From the NCBI GenBank assembly GCA_034521465.1, contig JAXHMN010000016.1, forward strand, positions 827,218 to 891,217: a stretch of 64,000 nucleotides of DNA, read 5' to 3'. Positions 18,890 through 28,948 of the stretch are shown piece after piece. Each line of letters begins with the position of its first letter. Positions within the stretch are counted from its first letter, which is position 1. This DNA is from SURF-28 sp034521465 (GTDB lineage Bacteria; Bacteroidota; Ignavibacteria; Ignavibacteriales; Melioribacteraceae). The notes under the pieces were generated by a model. The model worked only from the letters and a program-made list of their open reading frames with translations. It searched no databases and was not told the origin of the DNA. The position numbers and the translations under genes were made by a program.

Positions 18890-20676
18890 CTACTTACTCT
18901 CAAGAGTTACATCAAACTCTTTCTCTTCACCATCACGTAACACAATTACCTGAACAACATCACCCGGTTTGTGCTCATTCATTGCGTACATAAAATCGTA
19001 AATGTTGGCTACGGTTTTTTCACCAAATTTCACCATTATGTCTCCGCCTTGCAGACCTGCTTTTTGTGCGGGTCCGCCTTCGCTAACACCGCCGAGTTTG
19101 AAGCCGTCACCGTCCCATCCGAATTCGGGAATGGTGCCTACGTAAACTTTTGCATAACCGCCACCGCCTTTCGGTGCCTCGCGTTCTACTTTAATAAAAT
19201 CGGGACGTTCTTCAAGTTCGTTGATATTCATTAACATGTCATAGACAAAATTGAGTATATTTTGTTGAGCATCGTAATTTATTTTATCCCAATCATCCGA
19301 CGGTTTGTGGTAATCTTCATGAACGCCGCTGAAGAAAAAAAGTACCGGAACTTCTTTTAGTGTAAATGATTGATGATCGCTTCCTCCCCAGCCGTCGTCA
19401 CTAAACTTAAGATTGAATTCATATTTGTTATTCTCATTTAACATATCTTTCCAAACTGATGAAGTACCGCTTCCGATTACCGTTAATGATTTTTCTTCAT
19501 TTAATCTGCCGATCATATCCATATTGAGCATTGCTGCGGTTTGTGAAACGTCGATCGGGAAGTTGTTCACTGTATGGTTTGAACCAAGTAAACCGAGTTC
19601 TTCCGCGTTGAAGCCGATGAAAACAACACTTCTTTTTAATTTATCTTTTTGTGATGCTAATTTTTCAGCTATCTCTAGCAAACCTGTCGTACCCGATGCA
19701 TTATCGTCAGCGCCGTTGTGGATCATTGGTTCATCGCCTCTGTACATTGAACCATTTACACCCCAGCCAAGATGATCAAAATGAGCTCCGATAACAATAA
19801 ACTCATCTTTTAAACTTTCATCATTGCCTTCAAAATAACCAGCAACATTGTCTGCAGATTTAATAACTTCATTTACCGATGTAGTTAAGGTTGCAGATGA
19901 GTCTAACAAGAATGATCTTGGTGTTTTTGAAGTGTCAATTTCTGTTTGAAGATTTTCTAAATCGTATCCTTCACTTTGCAGCAGTTCTTCAATTATGGTT
20001 CTCTTGACATGCACCACGGGGAATTCTCTCATTTGAGGTCCGCGGTCATATTTAAAATCTATTAGATCATCATCAGTGTTTGGTTTAGGTCCGTTCACAA
20101 AAATTACACCGGCAGCGCCGCTGTCTCTAGCTGCAGATGCTTTTACTCTAAGTGAAGAAATCTATCGAACTCACTCATAGCGCTGTCATGATCAGGATTG
20201 TATCTCATTATAATTGCAATTTTACCGTGCAGATCAAGACCGGCATAATCGTCATACTCAAGTTTTGACGAGGAGATTCCGTATCCGGCAAAAGCTAATT
20301 GCCCGGTTACCGTGGATGACCCTGAGAAAGGAGCAACTACAAATTCGTCATCGATCGCCGGGTTAACTTCCGTTTCATCATAATTGAGAGTTACGTAATT
20401 ATCTTCATCCAATTCGATTGATTGAATAAATTCAAATTCTTGAAAATATCTGCCGTTGTAAAAAGGAAGGAGTCCGTATTTTTCAAATTCACTTTTTAAA
20501 TATTCAGCCGCAATTCTTCCTCCTTCGGAACCGGCTAATCTGCCTTCAAGTTCATCTGAAGCAAGGTATTTAATATGATCGCGGATTTCATCTATTGTTA
20601 TTTCCGGGTTATCCGATTTATCTTGTGCGCTGAGAAATAAAAAGAAGGATAGAAAGAATACAAAGAATTTATGCAT
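18890..20676 (-). CDS. Secreted M28 zinc aminopeptidase with PDZ domain, one frameshift
   Basis: The signal peptide MHKFFVFFLSFFLFLSAQ starts at 20676. The first frame stops at 20143, but a single missing A in the run at 20158-20160 restores a frame that runs on as SSLRVKASAARDSGAAGVIF to 18890. The order is signal peptide, PA-like insert domain (GKIAIIMR), M28 peptidase domain with zinc ligands in GAHFDHLG, HNGADDNASG, NAEELGLLGS, NMDMIGR and GSDHQSF, then a C-terminal PDZ domain (FKLGGVSEGGPAQKAGLQGG). The joined length is about 595 residues. It is probably an extracellular or periplasmic aminopeptidase. It is a single-gene unit with its own terminator. Confidence 0.88.
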
Positions 20677-20751
20677 CAGTACCTCAAGTAATTGTTAATA
20701 ATCATAAAAATATTAAAATAAGATGAGAAAAATCAGTAGAAGATGCAGTTG

Positions 20752-21476
20752 CTAAATAGTATCGGGAACATGCACCAAAAAGTATTCGTCAGCAGTTTCA
20801 CCGATCTCGGAAGCTTGATCAATAGTCATGTGAAGATCTGCATCTTCTTCCGAAAGTGCACCGGCTTCTATCACTGCCAAGTCGGAACCTTTTGCCATCT
20901 TAACAAGATTATCACAATAAGCAGTATCACCACCGTAACAAATTGATTTACCTTCGTAAAATATTTAAACCGAGTGAAGGAACCTCAACGGCTTCATTTT
21001 TGTCATTTAATTCACCGATGGTAAACTCTGAATGGTTTTATTTTTATCGATTTTTTAGTAAACGATTTTGAATTAGAAATACCGCGAAGATTAATTTTAT
21101 AATCAATTTCTTTACCGTAAACAGAAGTGAATGCATTATGGATACTGAGTATTTCCGGTGATCCTTCTGGGATAAATAAATGTTAAGTGTTTTTGTACGT
21201 TTCATTACAGAAAGATAGGTGAGTAAAGACCACAATCCTCCCAGGTGATCATGATGTCCGTGACTAATAAAAATATCCGAAATTTCTAAAATTTGATCTT
21301 TTGTGTAATCTCTATTTAATCACGAAGAATACCGTCACCCGGATCAATAACGAATGTAGAGTTTTTTGTTGTTAATATAATTCCGGTAGAAATATTGGGA
21401 ATTGAGCAATAGATCTTGATAAAGAAATCATCTTTTTGCCAGACTAATGGATACTTCGGTAATTTTTTCTGGTCAT
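20752..21476 (-). pseudogene. RNase Z-like metallo-beta-lactamase-fold protein, several frameshifts
   Basis: No single long frame exists, but consecutive pieces in different frames read as one protein. They are VIDPGDGILRD (near 21320), then ISHGHHDHLGGLWSLLTYL (HxHxDH metal motif, near 21255), YGKEIDYKINLRGIS, CYGGDTAYCDNLVKMAKGSD, and DLHMTIDQASEIG ending at TAG 20752-20754. This order matches the ribonuclease Z/ElaC branch of the beta-lactamase fold. At least four single-base shifts are needed over about 725 bases. The start is uncertain; ATG at 21476 is the first candidate after the feoB stop. It could be a true pseudogene, but the general indel pattern of the window makes sequencing error as likely. 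Confidence 0.7.
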
Positions 21477-21485
21477 AAATTCCGC

Positions 21486-23517
21486 TTAAATCAAAATTTG
21501 AGAAACAATACCGCCGACTAAAAACGCAACAATCCAAGTTCCGAACCAAACCGATAAACCTTCTTTAATGCCTCTTTCTTTAAGCATAACAACAAAGGAT
21601 GCGATACATGGAACAAAAAGTGTAATTGTAATTATTGCGACCGTTATTTGCATAATTGTTAAATCGAGCTCAAACAATCCGGCAGCGCCGAAGTCTCTTC
21701 TAACCATACCCATTACAAAGGCGGTTGCGGCTTCTTTTGGTAATTGCAGCCAACCGGTTACCATCGGTGCTAAAACGTCTTGCCAAATCAAAAGAAGTCC
21801 GGAAATTTGCATCAAACCAATACCGAATGCACCTACAAAAAACCAGAAACTAGCTTCCTTCATAAATCCCAATGTTCTGAAATAAGTTTTCTTAAAAACA
21901 TTTTTCATTTTAGGAATTTGTATAGCAGGTAGGTCTATTAGGAGAGGTGAACTTTCACCCGGTAAAAGTTTATTTAGAACTGTTGAAATAGTAATAAAAA
22001 CCGTTGCTATGACCGATACATAAATAAGTAATGGAACCGCGCCCGCACCACTCAAAAGAATAGCAATAACCGCTAACTGGGCTGAACATGGTATCGCAAA
22101 CTGGAGTATTGTAGTTACAATAGTTTTTTCTCTGTCGGAACCTAATATTCTTGTTGTAATGTTAGCCATCGTTACGCACCCAAAACCGAGCATAATCGGA
22201 ATAATTGCACGGCCGTTTAATCCGACTTTTGTGAAAGCTCTGTCTAGCATAGTAGCTAACCGCGGTAGATATCCGCTGTCTTCCAGCATTGCCATCACAA
22301 GGTAGAATGCGAGTACTAATGGCAGCAGTAAGAAAATTAAATAAGTAACCGTCATTGTTATTACACCGAACTCACCAAAGAATAATTTGACGATTGGGTT
22401 ATAGAATGTGAATTCCGTTTCGGCTCCCGGTTGTGATGAGTAATCGTTAAATTGTTCTGCTAATTCGGGGTTCGACGATTTACCGTCGGGGAAACTGAAA
22501 CTCCTGGTATCAACAACATCTTCGGCATCATTAAGTATATTCACATCGATGTCGCTCGCAGTATAATCGGCAATTAATGATTTTACATTGTACTCAAAAA
22601 TCCCTTTACCTACAGTTCCTTCGGTAAAATCAACGACTCGCTGAGATACAACATCACCGATGAAAAAGTAAAGTAGAACAAGTATTACTCCCAGAAATAG
22701 GAATTCCGGAAAGGGGATTAAGTGCTAATCTGCCGATTAAATTAAATACCTCACCCTTTTTGGTATCTTCATGTTCAACAGTATCAACAGCTTCGTTTAC
22801 TCTGTTGCGTCTGCCGATATAAATGTTCTCTCTATGCTCGGGAGTGCCGGTTTCAACTTCATTTCTTTTTGCTACAAAATCATCACCTTCTAAAATCAAC
22901 ATGGCTTCGGCTTGAGAAACATTTTTGTCCATTACTTGCTGTAGCATAAAGTGCAGATCGAGAGCTTGTTTACCAACTTGTGCTTCGTTTATTGCTTCGT
23001 CAAGTTTTTCGAAACCGGTTTCCTTTACCGCAGATGTTTCATAAACATTAACGCCGAGTATTTCGCTCAGTTTTCCTGAATCGATTTTAATATTTTGTTT
23101 TTCTACTTGGTCTGTAAAGTTTAATAACACGGAAACCTTTTTACCCATATCAATTAATTGGAGTGTAAGAAAGAGGTCTCGTTCAAGATGGAGAGAGTTC
23201 ACTACATTTAAGATCCTGTCGGATTCAATTATCATATCCCGCGCAACTTGTTCTTCTTCGTTAAAAGAAGAGACGCCGTAAATACCGGGTGTATCATATA
23301 CTTCAAAATTTTTGTAGGTACATTTAGAAAGCGAAACGGTTGTACCTGGGAAATTTGATACATCGACATACATCCCGCTGAGATAATTGAAAAAGAGTGA
23401 TTTACCGACATTGGGATTGCCAACTAAAACAATTTTTTCTTTTGTCTCTACGGCTTGTTGTAACTCTTGCTCGTTTAGTTTCGAGTTATTAATATTGAGT
23501 ATGTTATCTGATTTCAT
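21486..23517 (-). CDS. feoB: Ferrous iron transporter B, one frameshift
   Basis: An N-terminal GTPase domain with G1 GNPNVGKS (about 33-40), G3 DTPG and G4 NFTD is followed by a FeoB transmembrane domain with GFGCVTMANITTRI, the conserved segment IPCSAQLAVI and VMGMVRRDFGAAG. The frame breaks near 22694, in an A-run; the joined sequence runs from the GTPase part through FLGVILVLLYF into the rest. The joined length of about 675 residues is normal. It moves Fe(II) across the inner membrane. It follows feoA by ten bases in a fur-feoA-feoB operon, the expected iron-regulated arrangement. Confidence 0.93.
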
Positions 23518-23527
23518 AAAAAATCCT

Positions 23528-23755
23528 TTACTGCAAAATCACCTTAATTTTTCTTGCTAAATCTGAACCGACTGCAATTTCTTGTCTATTCTTCTGAAGT
23601 ATTATTGTCCCGCCTGGTAATCGTTGGGAGATTTTCACATGCGAACCTTCTGTAATACCGATCCGTATAAATTGAGATTTCAAATCACCTTCGGGAAGAG
23701 TAAGTACAACAACCGATGCACCTTTAACAGATCTATCTAAAGTAGAATTAGCCAT
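23528..23755 (-). CDS. feoA: Ferrous iron transport protein A
   Basis: A 75-residue SH3-like protein with LPEGDLKSQFIRIGITEGS near the N-terminus and GGTIILQKNRQEIAVGSDLA at the end, which is the FeoA layout. It assists FeoB. Its start overlaps the fur stop by eight bases, so fur, feoA and feoB are probably co-translated. Confidence 0.92.
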   Translation of the reverse strand: MANSTLDRSVKGASVVVLTLPEGDLKSQFIRIGITEGSHVKISQRLPGGTIILQKNRQEIAVGSDLARKIKVILQ

Positions 23756-24200
23756 TGAAATGCTCGCAGTCCTTCTCTTTACATTTGCCGAAAATATTGA
23801 AAGAATATCCCGTCGGTTCGAATCCTAATTTTTCACCAATTTCATCAACAATCTCTTGAATTTTAGGCGAAGAGAATTCTTTGATTGTACCGCAATTTGT
23901 ACAAATTAAATGATCATGATTTTTGCGGTTGATACTTGCCTCGAATCGGGAAATATTATCGCCGAAGTTTCTCCGGGCTAAAATTCCGCATTGGTGTAAC
24001 AATTCGAGAGTGTTATAAACTGTTGCTCGGGAGATATGGGATTTATTGGACTTCATAGTAACATAAAGATCATCGGCTCCAAAATGTCCGTTTTGATCTA
24101 AAGCAGCGTCTAAAACCTCAAATCTCTCCGGTGTTACGCGATGCTTACCGCTTCGCAGATATTCTTTAAATTGTTTGTGTGCTTCTGTTTGTACTGGCAT
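23748..24200 (-). CDS. fur: Fur-family transcriptional regulator
   Basis: A 150-residue metal-responsive repressor. A winged-helix DNA-binding half has RVTPERFEVLDAAL and SRATVYNTLELL (about 55-66), then the metal-binding half HDHLICTNCGTI with the Cys-x2-Cys zinc site, and a second cysteine pair near the end (CKEKDC). Sitting directly upstream of feoA-feoB it probably represses the operon when iron is replete. It could also be a PerR- or Zur-like member. The linked feo genes favour Fur. Confidence 0.92.
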   Translation of the reverse strand: MPVQTEAHKQFKEYLRSGKHRVTPERFEVLDAALDQNGHFGADDLYVTMKSNKSHISRATVYNTLELLHQCGILARRNFGDNISRFEASINRKNHDHLICTNCGTIKEFSSPKIQEIVDEIGEKLGFEPTGYSFNIFGKCKEKDCEHFNG

Positions 24201-24211
24201 TTTCTTTTATT

Positions 24212-24224
24212 TAGATTTAGTCTA
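24212..24224. promoter_or_regulatory. Possible Fur-type operator upstream of fur
   Basis: TAGATTTAGTCTA is a 4-5-4 dyad 12 bases before the fur start, in the 178-base divergent region between fur and dodecin. The position suits autoregulation. The match to any Fur consensus is weak. Confidence 0.25.
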
Positions 24225-24378
24225 CATAAAAATATAATTTATTCTCCAAATACGCAAAATAAATCTCAATGTCCGATTTTATTTTTTTCTAATTACTTTC
24301 AATTTTCTACCCAAAATCCTATTTTCACAAATCTTTTTCTACAATGAAATATTTAATAAAGAAATTATAGGAGATATT

Positions 24379-24576
24379 ATGAGTTCACAATTTGAAGTTG
24401 TTGAATTGGTTGGCACATCAAACGAAAGTTCTTCGGATGCAATTAAGTCGGTAGTCATGGATGCACACAAAAACGGCGGCGTAGCTTGGTTTGAAGTTAT
24501 CGAAGAGAGAGGAAGAGTCACCTCGGAAGATCAAATTGAATTTCAAGTGAAAGTTAAGATCGGTAGAAAAAAATAA
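24379..24576 (+). CDS. Dodecin
   Basis: A 65-residue protein. The family pattern is clear: VVELVGTSNESSSDAIKSVV, then WFEVIEERGRV and a final beta-strand FQVKVKIGRK. Dodecins form hollow dodecamers that bind and store flavins, so it probably buffers free FMN/FAD. The ATG at 24379 has AGGAG nine bases upstream. It is transcribed alone and ends at a hairpin terminator. Confidence 0.93.
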   Translation: MSSQFEVVELVGTSNESSSDAIKSVVMDAHKNGGVAWFEVIEERGRVTSEDQIEFQVKVKIGRKK

Positions 24577-24615
24577 TCGTGTTGTGAAAATTTCCGAAAG
24601 CCGGTTTTAGTTGAG

Positions 24616-24655
24616 AGCCGTTGTCTAGTATGTAAAGATAACGGCTTTTGTTTTG
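24616..24655 (+). terminator. Terminator after dodecin
   Basis: AGCCGTT at 24616-24622 pairs with AACGGCT at 24640-24646; an inner TCT/AGA pair extends the stem. A T-rich run, TTTGTTTT, follows. Confidence 0.65.
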
Positions 24656-24753
24656 ATCTTTAGGAAAAAAATATTGTTATCTTTGAGGAACTAATAAAAG
24701 TTATTTGATTGTTACTCCATTTTACACATGATAAAAAAGGAGAATGAATACAA

Positions 24754-25212
24754 ATGTTAGAAGAAGGTAAAAAAGCACCACAATTTACGTTGATAAGCGG
24801 AGATAATAAAAAAGTAGCGCTAAAAGATTTTCTTGGTAAAAAAGTTGTACTTTATTTCTATCCAAAAGACAATACTTCCGGTTGTACAACCGAAGCGTGT
24901 GACTTTCGCGATACTCATCCAAACTTCAAAAAAGTAAATGCAGTAGTTCTTGGTGTAAGCCCGGACTCTATTGAAAGTCATGAAAAGTTCTCGGAAAAAC
25001 TTAATCTCCCATTTAAACTTTTAAGTGATCCCGATAAAAAAGTTTTAGAAAAATATGGTGTGTGGAAAGAGAAAAGTATGTACGGTAGAAAATACATGGG
25101 AGTTGAGCGAACAACTTTTATAATAGATGAAAAAGGAAAAATTCAAAAAATCTTTCCGAAAGTTAAAGTAAAAGGGCATGTAGAAAAAGTCTTAGAAGAG
25201 TTAAAAAACTAA
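24754..25212 (+). CDS. bcp: Thiol peroxidase of the PrxQ/Bcp type
   Basis: A 152-residue peroxiredoxin with the thioredoxin fold. The peroxidatic Cys and resolving Cys are five apart in SGCTTEACDFRD (about 46-57), the PrxQ arrangement, and FYPKDNT comes just before. It reduces hydroperoxides using thioredoxin. An AGGAG site precedes the ATG. The stop shares a base with the next gene's ATG, so it heads a four-gene set with PTPS, folE and an SDR, possibly for co-regulation under oxidative stress. Confidence 0.93.
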   Translation: MLEEGKKAPQFTLISGDNKKVALKDFLGKKVVLYFYPKDNTSGCTTEACDFRDTHPNFKKVNAVVLGVSPDSIESHEKFSEKLNLPFKLLSDPDKKVLEKYGVWKEKSMYGRKYMGVERTTFIIDEKGKIQKIFPKVKVKGHVEKVLEELKN

Positions 25213-25619
25213 TGGTCTATGTAACAAGAAGAGAAACTTTTGCAGCCGGTCACAGATTATATAATCCGGAATGGTCCGAGGAAAAGAACAAAGAAATATT
25301 CGGAAAGTGTAATAATCCAAATGGTCATGGACATAACTACACAATGGAAGTGATAGTAAAAGGTGATGTCGATCCGGAAACCGGTTATGTAATTGATCTT
25401 AAGAAATTGAAAACAATCATAAAAGATAATGTCATCAAAAAAGTAGATCACAAAAATCTAAATGTTGATGTCGATTTTATGAGTGGCATAATTCCAACTG
25501 CCGAAAACATAGCTGTTGCAATTTGGAAACAATTGGTTGACAAAATACCATCCGGCAAACTTCATTCAGTGAAAATTTATGAAACTGAGAACAACTATGC
25601 CGAATATAAAGGAGAATGA
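25212..25619 (+). CDS. 6-pyruvoyl-tetrahydropterin synthase
   Basis: A 135-residue enzyme of the PTPS/QueD family. The catalytic Cys and two zinc His lie in GKCNNPNGHGHNY (about 35-47), the first zinc His is in AGHRLYN, and the C-terminus ends ETENNYAEYKGE. DHKNLNVDV and AENIAVAIWKQL in between resemble animal PTPS, as I remember it, more than QueD. It overlaps folE by four bases and is followed by an SDR, with no queC or queE nearby. The likely reaction is dihydroneopterin triphosphate to 6-pyruvoyl-tetrahydropterin. A queuosine role (QueD) is the main alternative. Confidence 0.85.
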   Translation: MVYVTRRETFAAGHRLYNPEWSEEKNKEIFGKCNNPNGHGHNYTMEVIVKGDVDPETGYVIDLKKLKTIIKDNVIKKVDHKNLNVDVDFMSGIIPTAENIAVAIWKQLVDKIPSGKLHSVKIYETENNYAEYKGE

Positions 25620-26191
25620 AATTGAATAAAGAATTAGTTGAAAATAGTGTAAAAACTATCTTAAATGAACTTGGGGAAGACCCGCAAAGAGAAGGATTAT
25701 TGAAAACTCCCGAGCGTGTTGCAAAGGCATATGAATTTTTGACTAGAGGTTATAACGAGGATATAGTTGAAATCGTTAACGGCGCGATATTTGAAGAGAA
25801 ATATGATGAGATGGTAATTGTGAAGGATATTGATTTTTACAGCATGTGCGAACACCATCTTTTACCTTTTTTCGGTAAAGTTCATATTGCGTATGTCCCA
25901 AACGGAAAAATTATCGGTTTGAGTAAATTGCCTCGAGTAGTTGATGTATTTGCAAGAAGACTACAAGTTCAAGAAAGGTTAACTCAAGAGAGTTGCAGAT
26001 ACAACTTGACGAAATTCTTGCAGCCAAAAGGTGTGGCAGTGGTTGCTGAAGGTTATCATATGTGTATGATGATGCGCGGTGTTGAAAAACAAAACTCAAT
26101 TACAACAACAAGCGCGGTTCACGGTCTATTTAAAGAAGATGCCAGAACCCGTGCAGAGTTTTTGAACTTAATTAACACAAAGAAAATATAA
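25616..26191 (+). CDS. folE: GTP cyclohydrolase I
   Basis: A 191-residue enzyme that makes 7,8-dihydroneopterin triphosphate from GTP. The zinc and active-site motif MCEHHLLPFFGKVHIAY (Cys and His near 81-84), GLSKLPRVVDVFARRLQVQE and CMMMRGVEKQ are complete. The ATG at 25616 overlaps the PTPS stop, and its own stop shares a base with the SDR start, so the three genes look translationally coupled. Confidence 0.96.
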   Translation: MKLNKELVENSVKTILNELGEDPQREGLLKTPERVAKAYEFLTRGYNEDIVEIVNGAIFEEKYDEMVIVKDIDFYSMCEHHLLPFFGKVHIAYVPNGKIIGLSKLPRVVDVFARRLQVQERLTQESCRYNLTKFLQPKGVAVVAEGYHMCMMMRGVEKQNSITTTSAVHGLFKEDARTRAEFLNLINTKKI

Positions 26192-26904
26192 TGAATAAAA
26201 ATGATTCCTTTATTTGGATAACCGGTGCAAGTTCCGGAATAGGTAAAGCTTTAGCGCTTGAATTTGCAGCCCACCAACTACCTGTAGCTGCTTCAGCCCG
26301 TAAAAAAGAATCGCTGCAGAGAGTTAAAAAAGAAGTTGATCAACAAAAGGGAAGAATTGAACTCCTTCCGCTGGACGTAACAAATTATGAAGAAGTTGAA
26401 TCTGCTGTTAAAAAGTTAACTGCTGAAGATTCGATCAACTGCTTAATCAATAATGCCGGGGCTACTTCATTCAAATTAGCGAAAGATAATTCTATCGAAG
26501 AAATAAAAGAGATTATTGATACTAATTTGTATGGATCAATCAATACAATAAAAGCAGTTCTTCCTCACATGATTGAGCGCAAGAAGGGAACGATTATAAA
26601 CATAATAACAGTAGCTGCCGAAAAAGTTCTTACCAAAAGCAGCGTATATGCTGCATCAAAAGCCGGGCTGAGAGCATATGCAAAAGTATTAAGGGAAGAG
26701 GTTAGAGAACATAACATCCGGGTAATTAATGTGCTGCCCGGCGCAACTCGAACGCCTATTTGGCCTAACAGCGCTTTGGAAAAATTTGGTGAACGTATGA
26801 TGTCACCAACAGAATTGGCAAAGTTGATTTACAACGTTTACTCTATCAATTCAAATTTAGTTGCAGAGGAGATTCAAGTCCGCCCAATTAAAGGGGATTT
26901 ATAA
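26191..26904 (+). CDS. Short-chain dehydrogenase, likely sepiapterin reductase role
   Basis: A 237-residue SDR with NADP-binding TGASSGIGKAL (about 11-21), NNAG (about 89-92) and a YAASK catalytic Tyr-Lys near residue 151. The usual catalytic Ser position reads TVAAEKV. The fold is clear; the substrate is not. Because it directly follows PTPS and folE with one-base overlaps, I infer it reduces 6-pyruvoyl-tetrahydropterin, completing a biopterin-type pathway. Confidence 0.85.
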   Translation: MNKNDSFIWITGASSGIGKALALEFAAHQLPVAASARKKESLQRVKKEVDQQKGRIELLPLDVTNYEEVESAVKKLTAEDSINCLINNAGATSFKLAKDNSIEEIKEIIDTNLYGSINTIKAVLPHMIERKKGTIINIITVAAEKVLTKSSVYAASKAGLRAYAKVLREEVREHNIRVINVLPGATRTPIWPNSALEKFGERMMSPTELAKLIYNVYSINSNLVAEEIQVRPIKGDL

Positions 26905-27082
26905 ATATTTATTTCTTAGTATTAACAGTGTTCCCTAGAAAAATTTCATCTTCAAAAAACATAGGAAATTTACCCAGAATTATTTCCGATCAAAAACATC
27001 ACTTCTCCTCAAATATATTTAACGTGCAGCATTGCAGTACAAATCAATATCCTTTATTTTACGCATAAAGTAATTGGAGTAA

Positions 27083-28257
27083 ATGTACATGAGATATATT
27101 TTTCTGTTAATAATTTTTTTGACAACTGTGATTACGGCTCAAGATAAACACACTTTGTCTCAGTCCGGTAAATTCTCAATCGGTGGTGATGTTGGATTAA
27201 CATTCACCGCTAGTGACTACGAAAGTTTGGGAGCGGGTGTGATTCTCAGAGGCGTTGGTAATTATATTTTGATTGACCGCAATCAACATATGATTGGTTT
27301 GCGAGGATACGGCGGTTACGGTATAAGCAGCGGATCTGATAATAGATTTACACCCGGTGAATTTTCAACTGATTTGTATATGCTTGCTGCCGGCGGAACT
27401 TATTCATATTCATTTTCGGAAAATATTTCTCCATTTATTTTTCTTGGTTTGAGATTTTTGCATTTTAGTCCTAAAGACACGGACGGAAATTCTCTCCCCA
27501 ATAATGCCGCAAATTCCTATGACAAAAATATCTTTAATCTAGCTATAGAATTTGGAATAAAATTTCGATTGAGTGAAAATTTATTTGGATACGGCAGTAT
27601 CAATCCCATTTCACTGACCAACGATTATATTGATGATAGAGCTTCCGGTGATGCGAAAGATTTAGTAGTTGCGCTGCATTTTGGTTTGCTTTATTCATTT
27701 AATGCACCTTGGAGTAAAGAGAGTAAATATGACGCAGATGAACAGCTTCCGAGCGGTGTTGAAGATCGTGAGGCGAAAGAAGAAAAATTAATTGAAGAAG
27801 AATCCGTAGAAACTGAAGTTGATAAAGAAGTTATTGATGAAGAAAAAGAAGAACTTACCGAAATAGATGAAACTTCCGAAACCGCCGATGAAATGACGAA
27901 TATAGTTACAGAACTTTCCGGGAAACTCAATACCGGAGTGGTCAATTTCGATTACGGCTCCACCGAATTGAATAGGATGGAATACGTTGAACTCGATCGA
28001 CTTTACAATATTATTGCCAATAGCGAAAACAGTCAGTGGAGAATTATTGGTTATACCGATAATGTTGAACCGAGAGAAGTTCATCAGAGTTTAGCTATAC
28101 AACGAGCGTATTTTGTTTTAAGATACTTTATGAGTAAAGGCATTGAGAGAGAAGATTTGATATTGTAGTTAAAGGTGAAGAGAATCCCGTTGCAGATAAT
28201 TCCACTCCCGAGGGAAGAGCAAAAAACCGGAGGGTTGAAGTTGTTAAAAAGAAATAA
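27083..28257 (+). CDS. OmpA-family outer-membrane protein, one frameshift
   Basis: A signal peptide (cleavage near ITAQ, residue 20) is followed by an eight-strand beta-barrel of about 190 residues (IGGDVGLTFTASDYESLG to VVALHFGLLYSF), a Glu-rich acidic linker (about 215-265) and a C-terminal OmpA peptidoglycan-binding domain starting at VVNFDYGSTELN. The first frame ends at 28168. Shifting by one base near 28164 gives VVKGEENPVADNSTPEGRAK and NRRVEVVKKK, the standard OmpA end, to TAA 28257. It anchors the outer membrane to the cell wall. A second in-frame ATG at 27089 is also possible. Confidence 0.88.
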
Positions 28258-28284
28258 AAAACGGGGATGATTTTGTCATCCCCG
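28252..28284 (-). terminator. Terminator shared by ompA-like and spy-like genes
   Basis: CGGGGATGA at 28262-28270 pairs with TCATCCCCG at 28276-28284. Read on the minus strand a run of T (28252-28261) follows, so it mainly ends the Spy-like gene. It lies directly at the end of the convergent ompA-like gene. Confidence 0.8.
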
Positions 28285-28317
28285 AATAACTAATTAACTG
28301 GTAAGGGTTCGGAAACT

Positions 28318-28815
28318 TTACCAAGCGTTATTTCTAAAGTGTTTACCTCGTTTTCCATAGCTGCGGTCATTCCGGTTTTCTCTACCATCATTAAAGCAGC
28401 GCCCATTCCTAAATCCCGGTCTATCTTTCAGTTCGGCTTTTTGTTCATCGGTTAAAAGCGAACTTGTTTCAATTCTCATATCCATTCGCATTTTACGCAG
28501 CTCACCACGCAATGAATTATTTTCATCAACTAATTTCATTGCGGCATCGCGTTTAATTTCATCGTCATCAAACATTTTTTGGATGGTTAATCTATTTTGC
28601 TGAATTTTAGCTCTCAATTCGGATGCTTTCATTTGATGATCGTAACGAAGATTTGATAATGTTTCTTGTTGCTGATCGGTTAAATTCAGATTTTGTTCTA
28701 ACCAGCAATTATTATCGCCACTCTGCATTTTGCGATAAGGTTGAGCGAATGTTAAACTCGACCCAACAAATAGCACAACGAAAAAGAGCACGAATAAATT
28801 ATTTAGTTTTTTCAT
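28318..28815 (-). CDS. Spy/CpxP-like periplasmic protein
   Basis: A 165-residue protein with a signal peptide (cleavage near TFAQ, residue 25), two LTxxQ-type motifs (LNLTDQQQETL about 44-54, SLLTDEQKAEL about 123-133) and a basic, Asn/Arg-rich tail. The helical middle with LRYDHQMKASELRAKIQQN matches Spy/CpxP, which are periplasmic chaperones or stress sensors. It is divergent from an ECF sigma gene 133 bases away and may belong to its stress response. Confidence 0.8.
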   Translation of the reverse strand: MKKLNNLFVLFFVVLFVGSSLTFAQPYRKMQSGDNNCWLEQNLNLTDQQQETLSNLRYDHQMKASELRAKIQQNRLTIQKMFDDDEIKRDAAMKLVDENNSLRGELRKMRMDMRIETSSLLTDEQKAELKDRPGFRNGRCFNDGRENRNDRSYGKRGKHFRNNAW

Positions 28816-28948
28816 CTTAACACTCCTTTAATTATTTTGAGTTTGTTTTCGGGTGTTTGACAAACAAATTGACTCTGAGGTTTAATCAGGATATCATTAA
28901 ACCAGTCCTTCAATTGCTTTGTCTAATTAATTGAAACTGCAGGGAAAT

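Noticed and set aside
25212..25619. QueD (queuosine pathway) as first choice for the PTPS gene
   Set aside because: Neighbours are folE and an SDR rather than queC/queE, and the C-terminal motif is PTPS-like; kept as the alternative.
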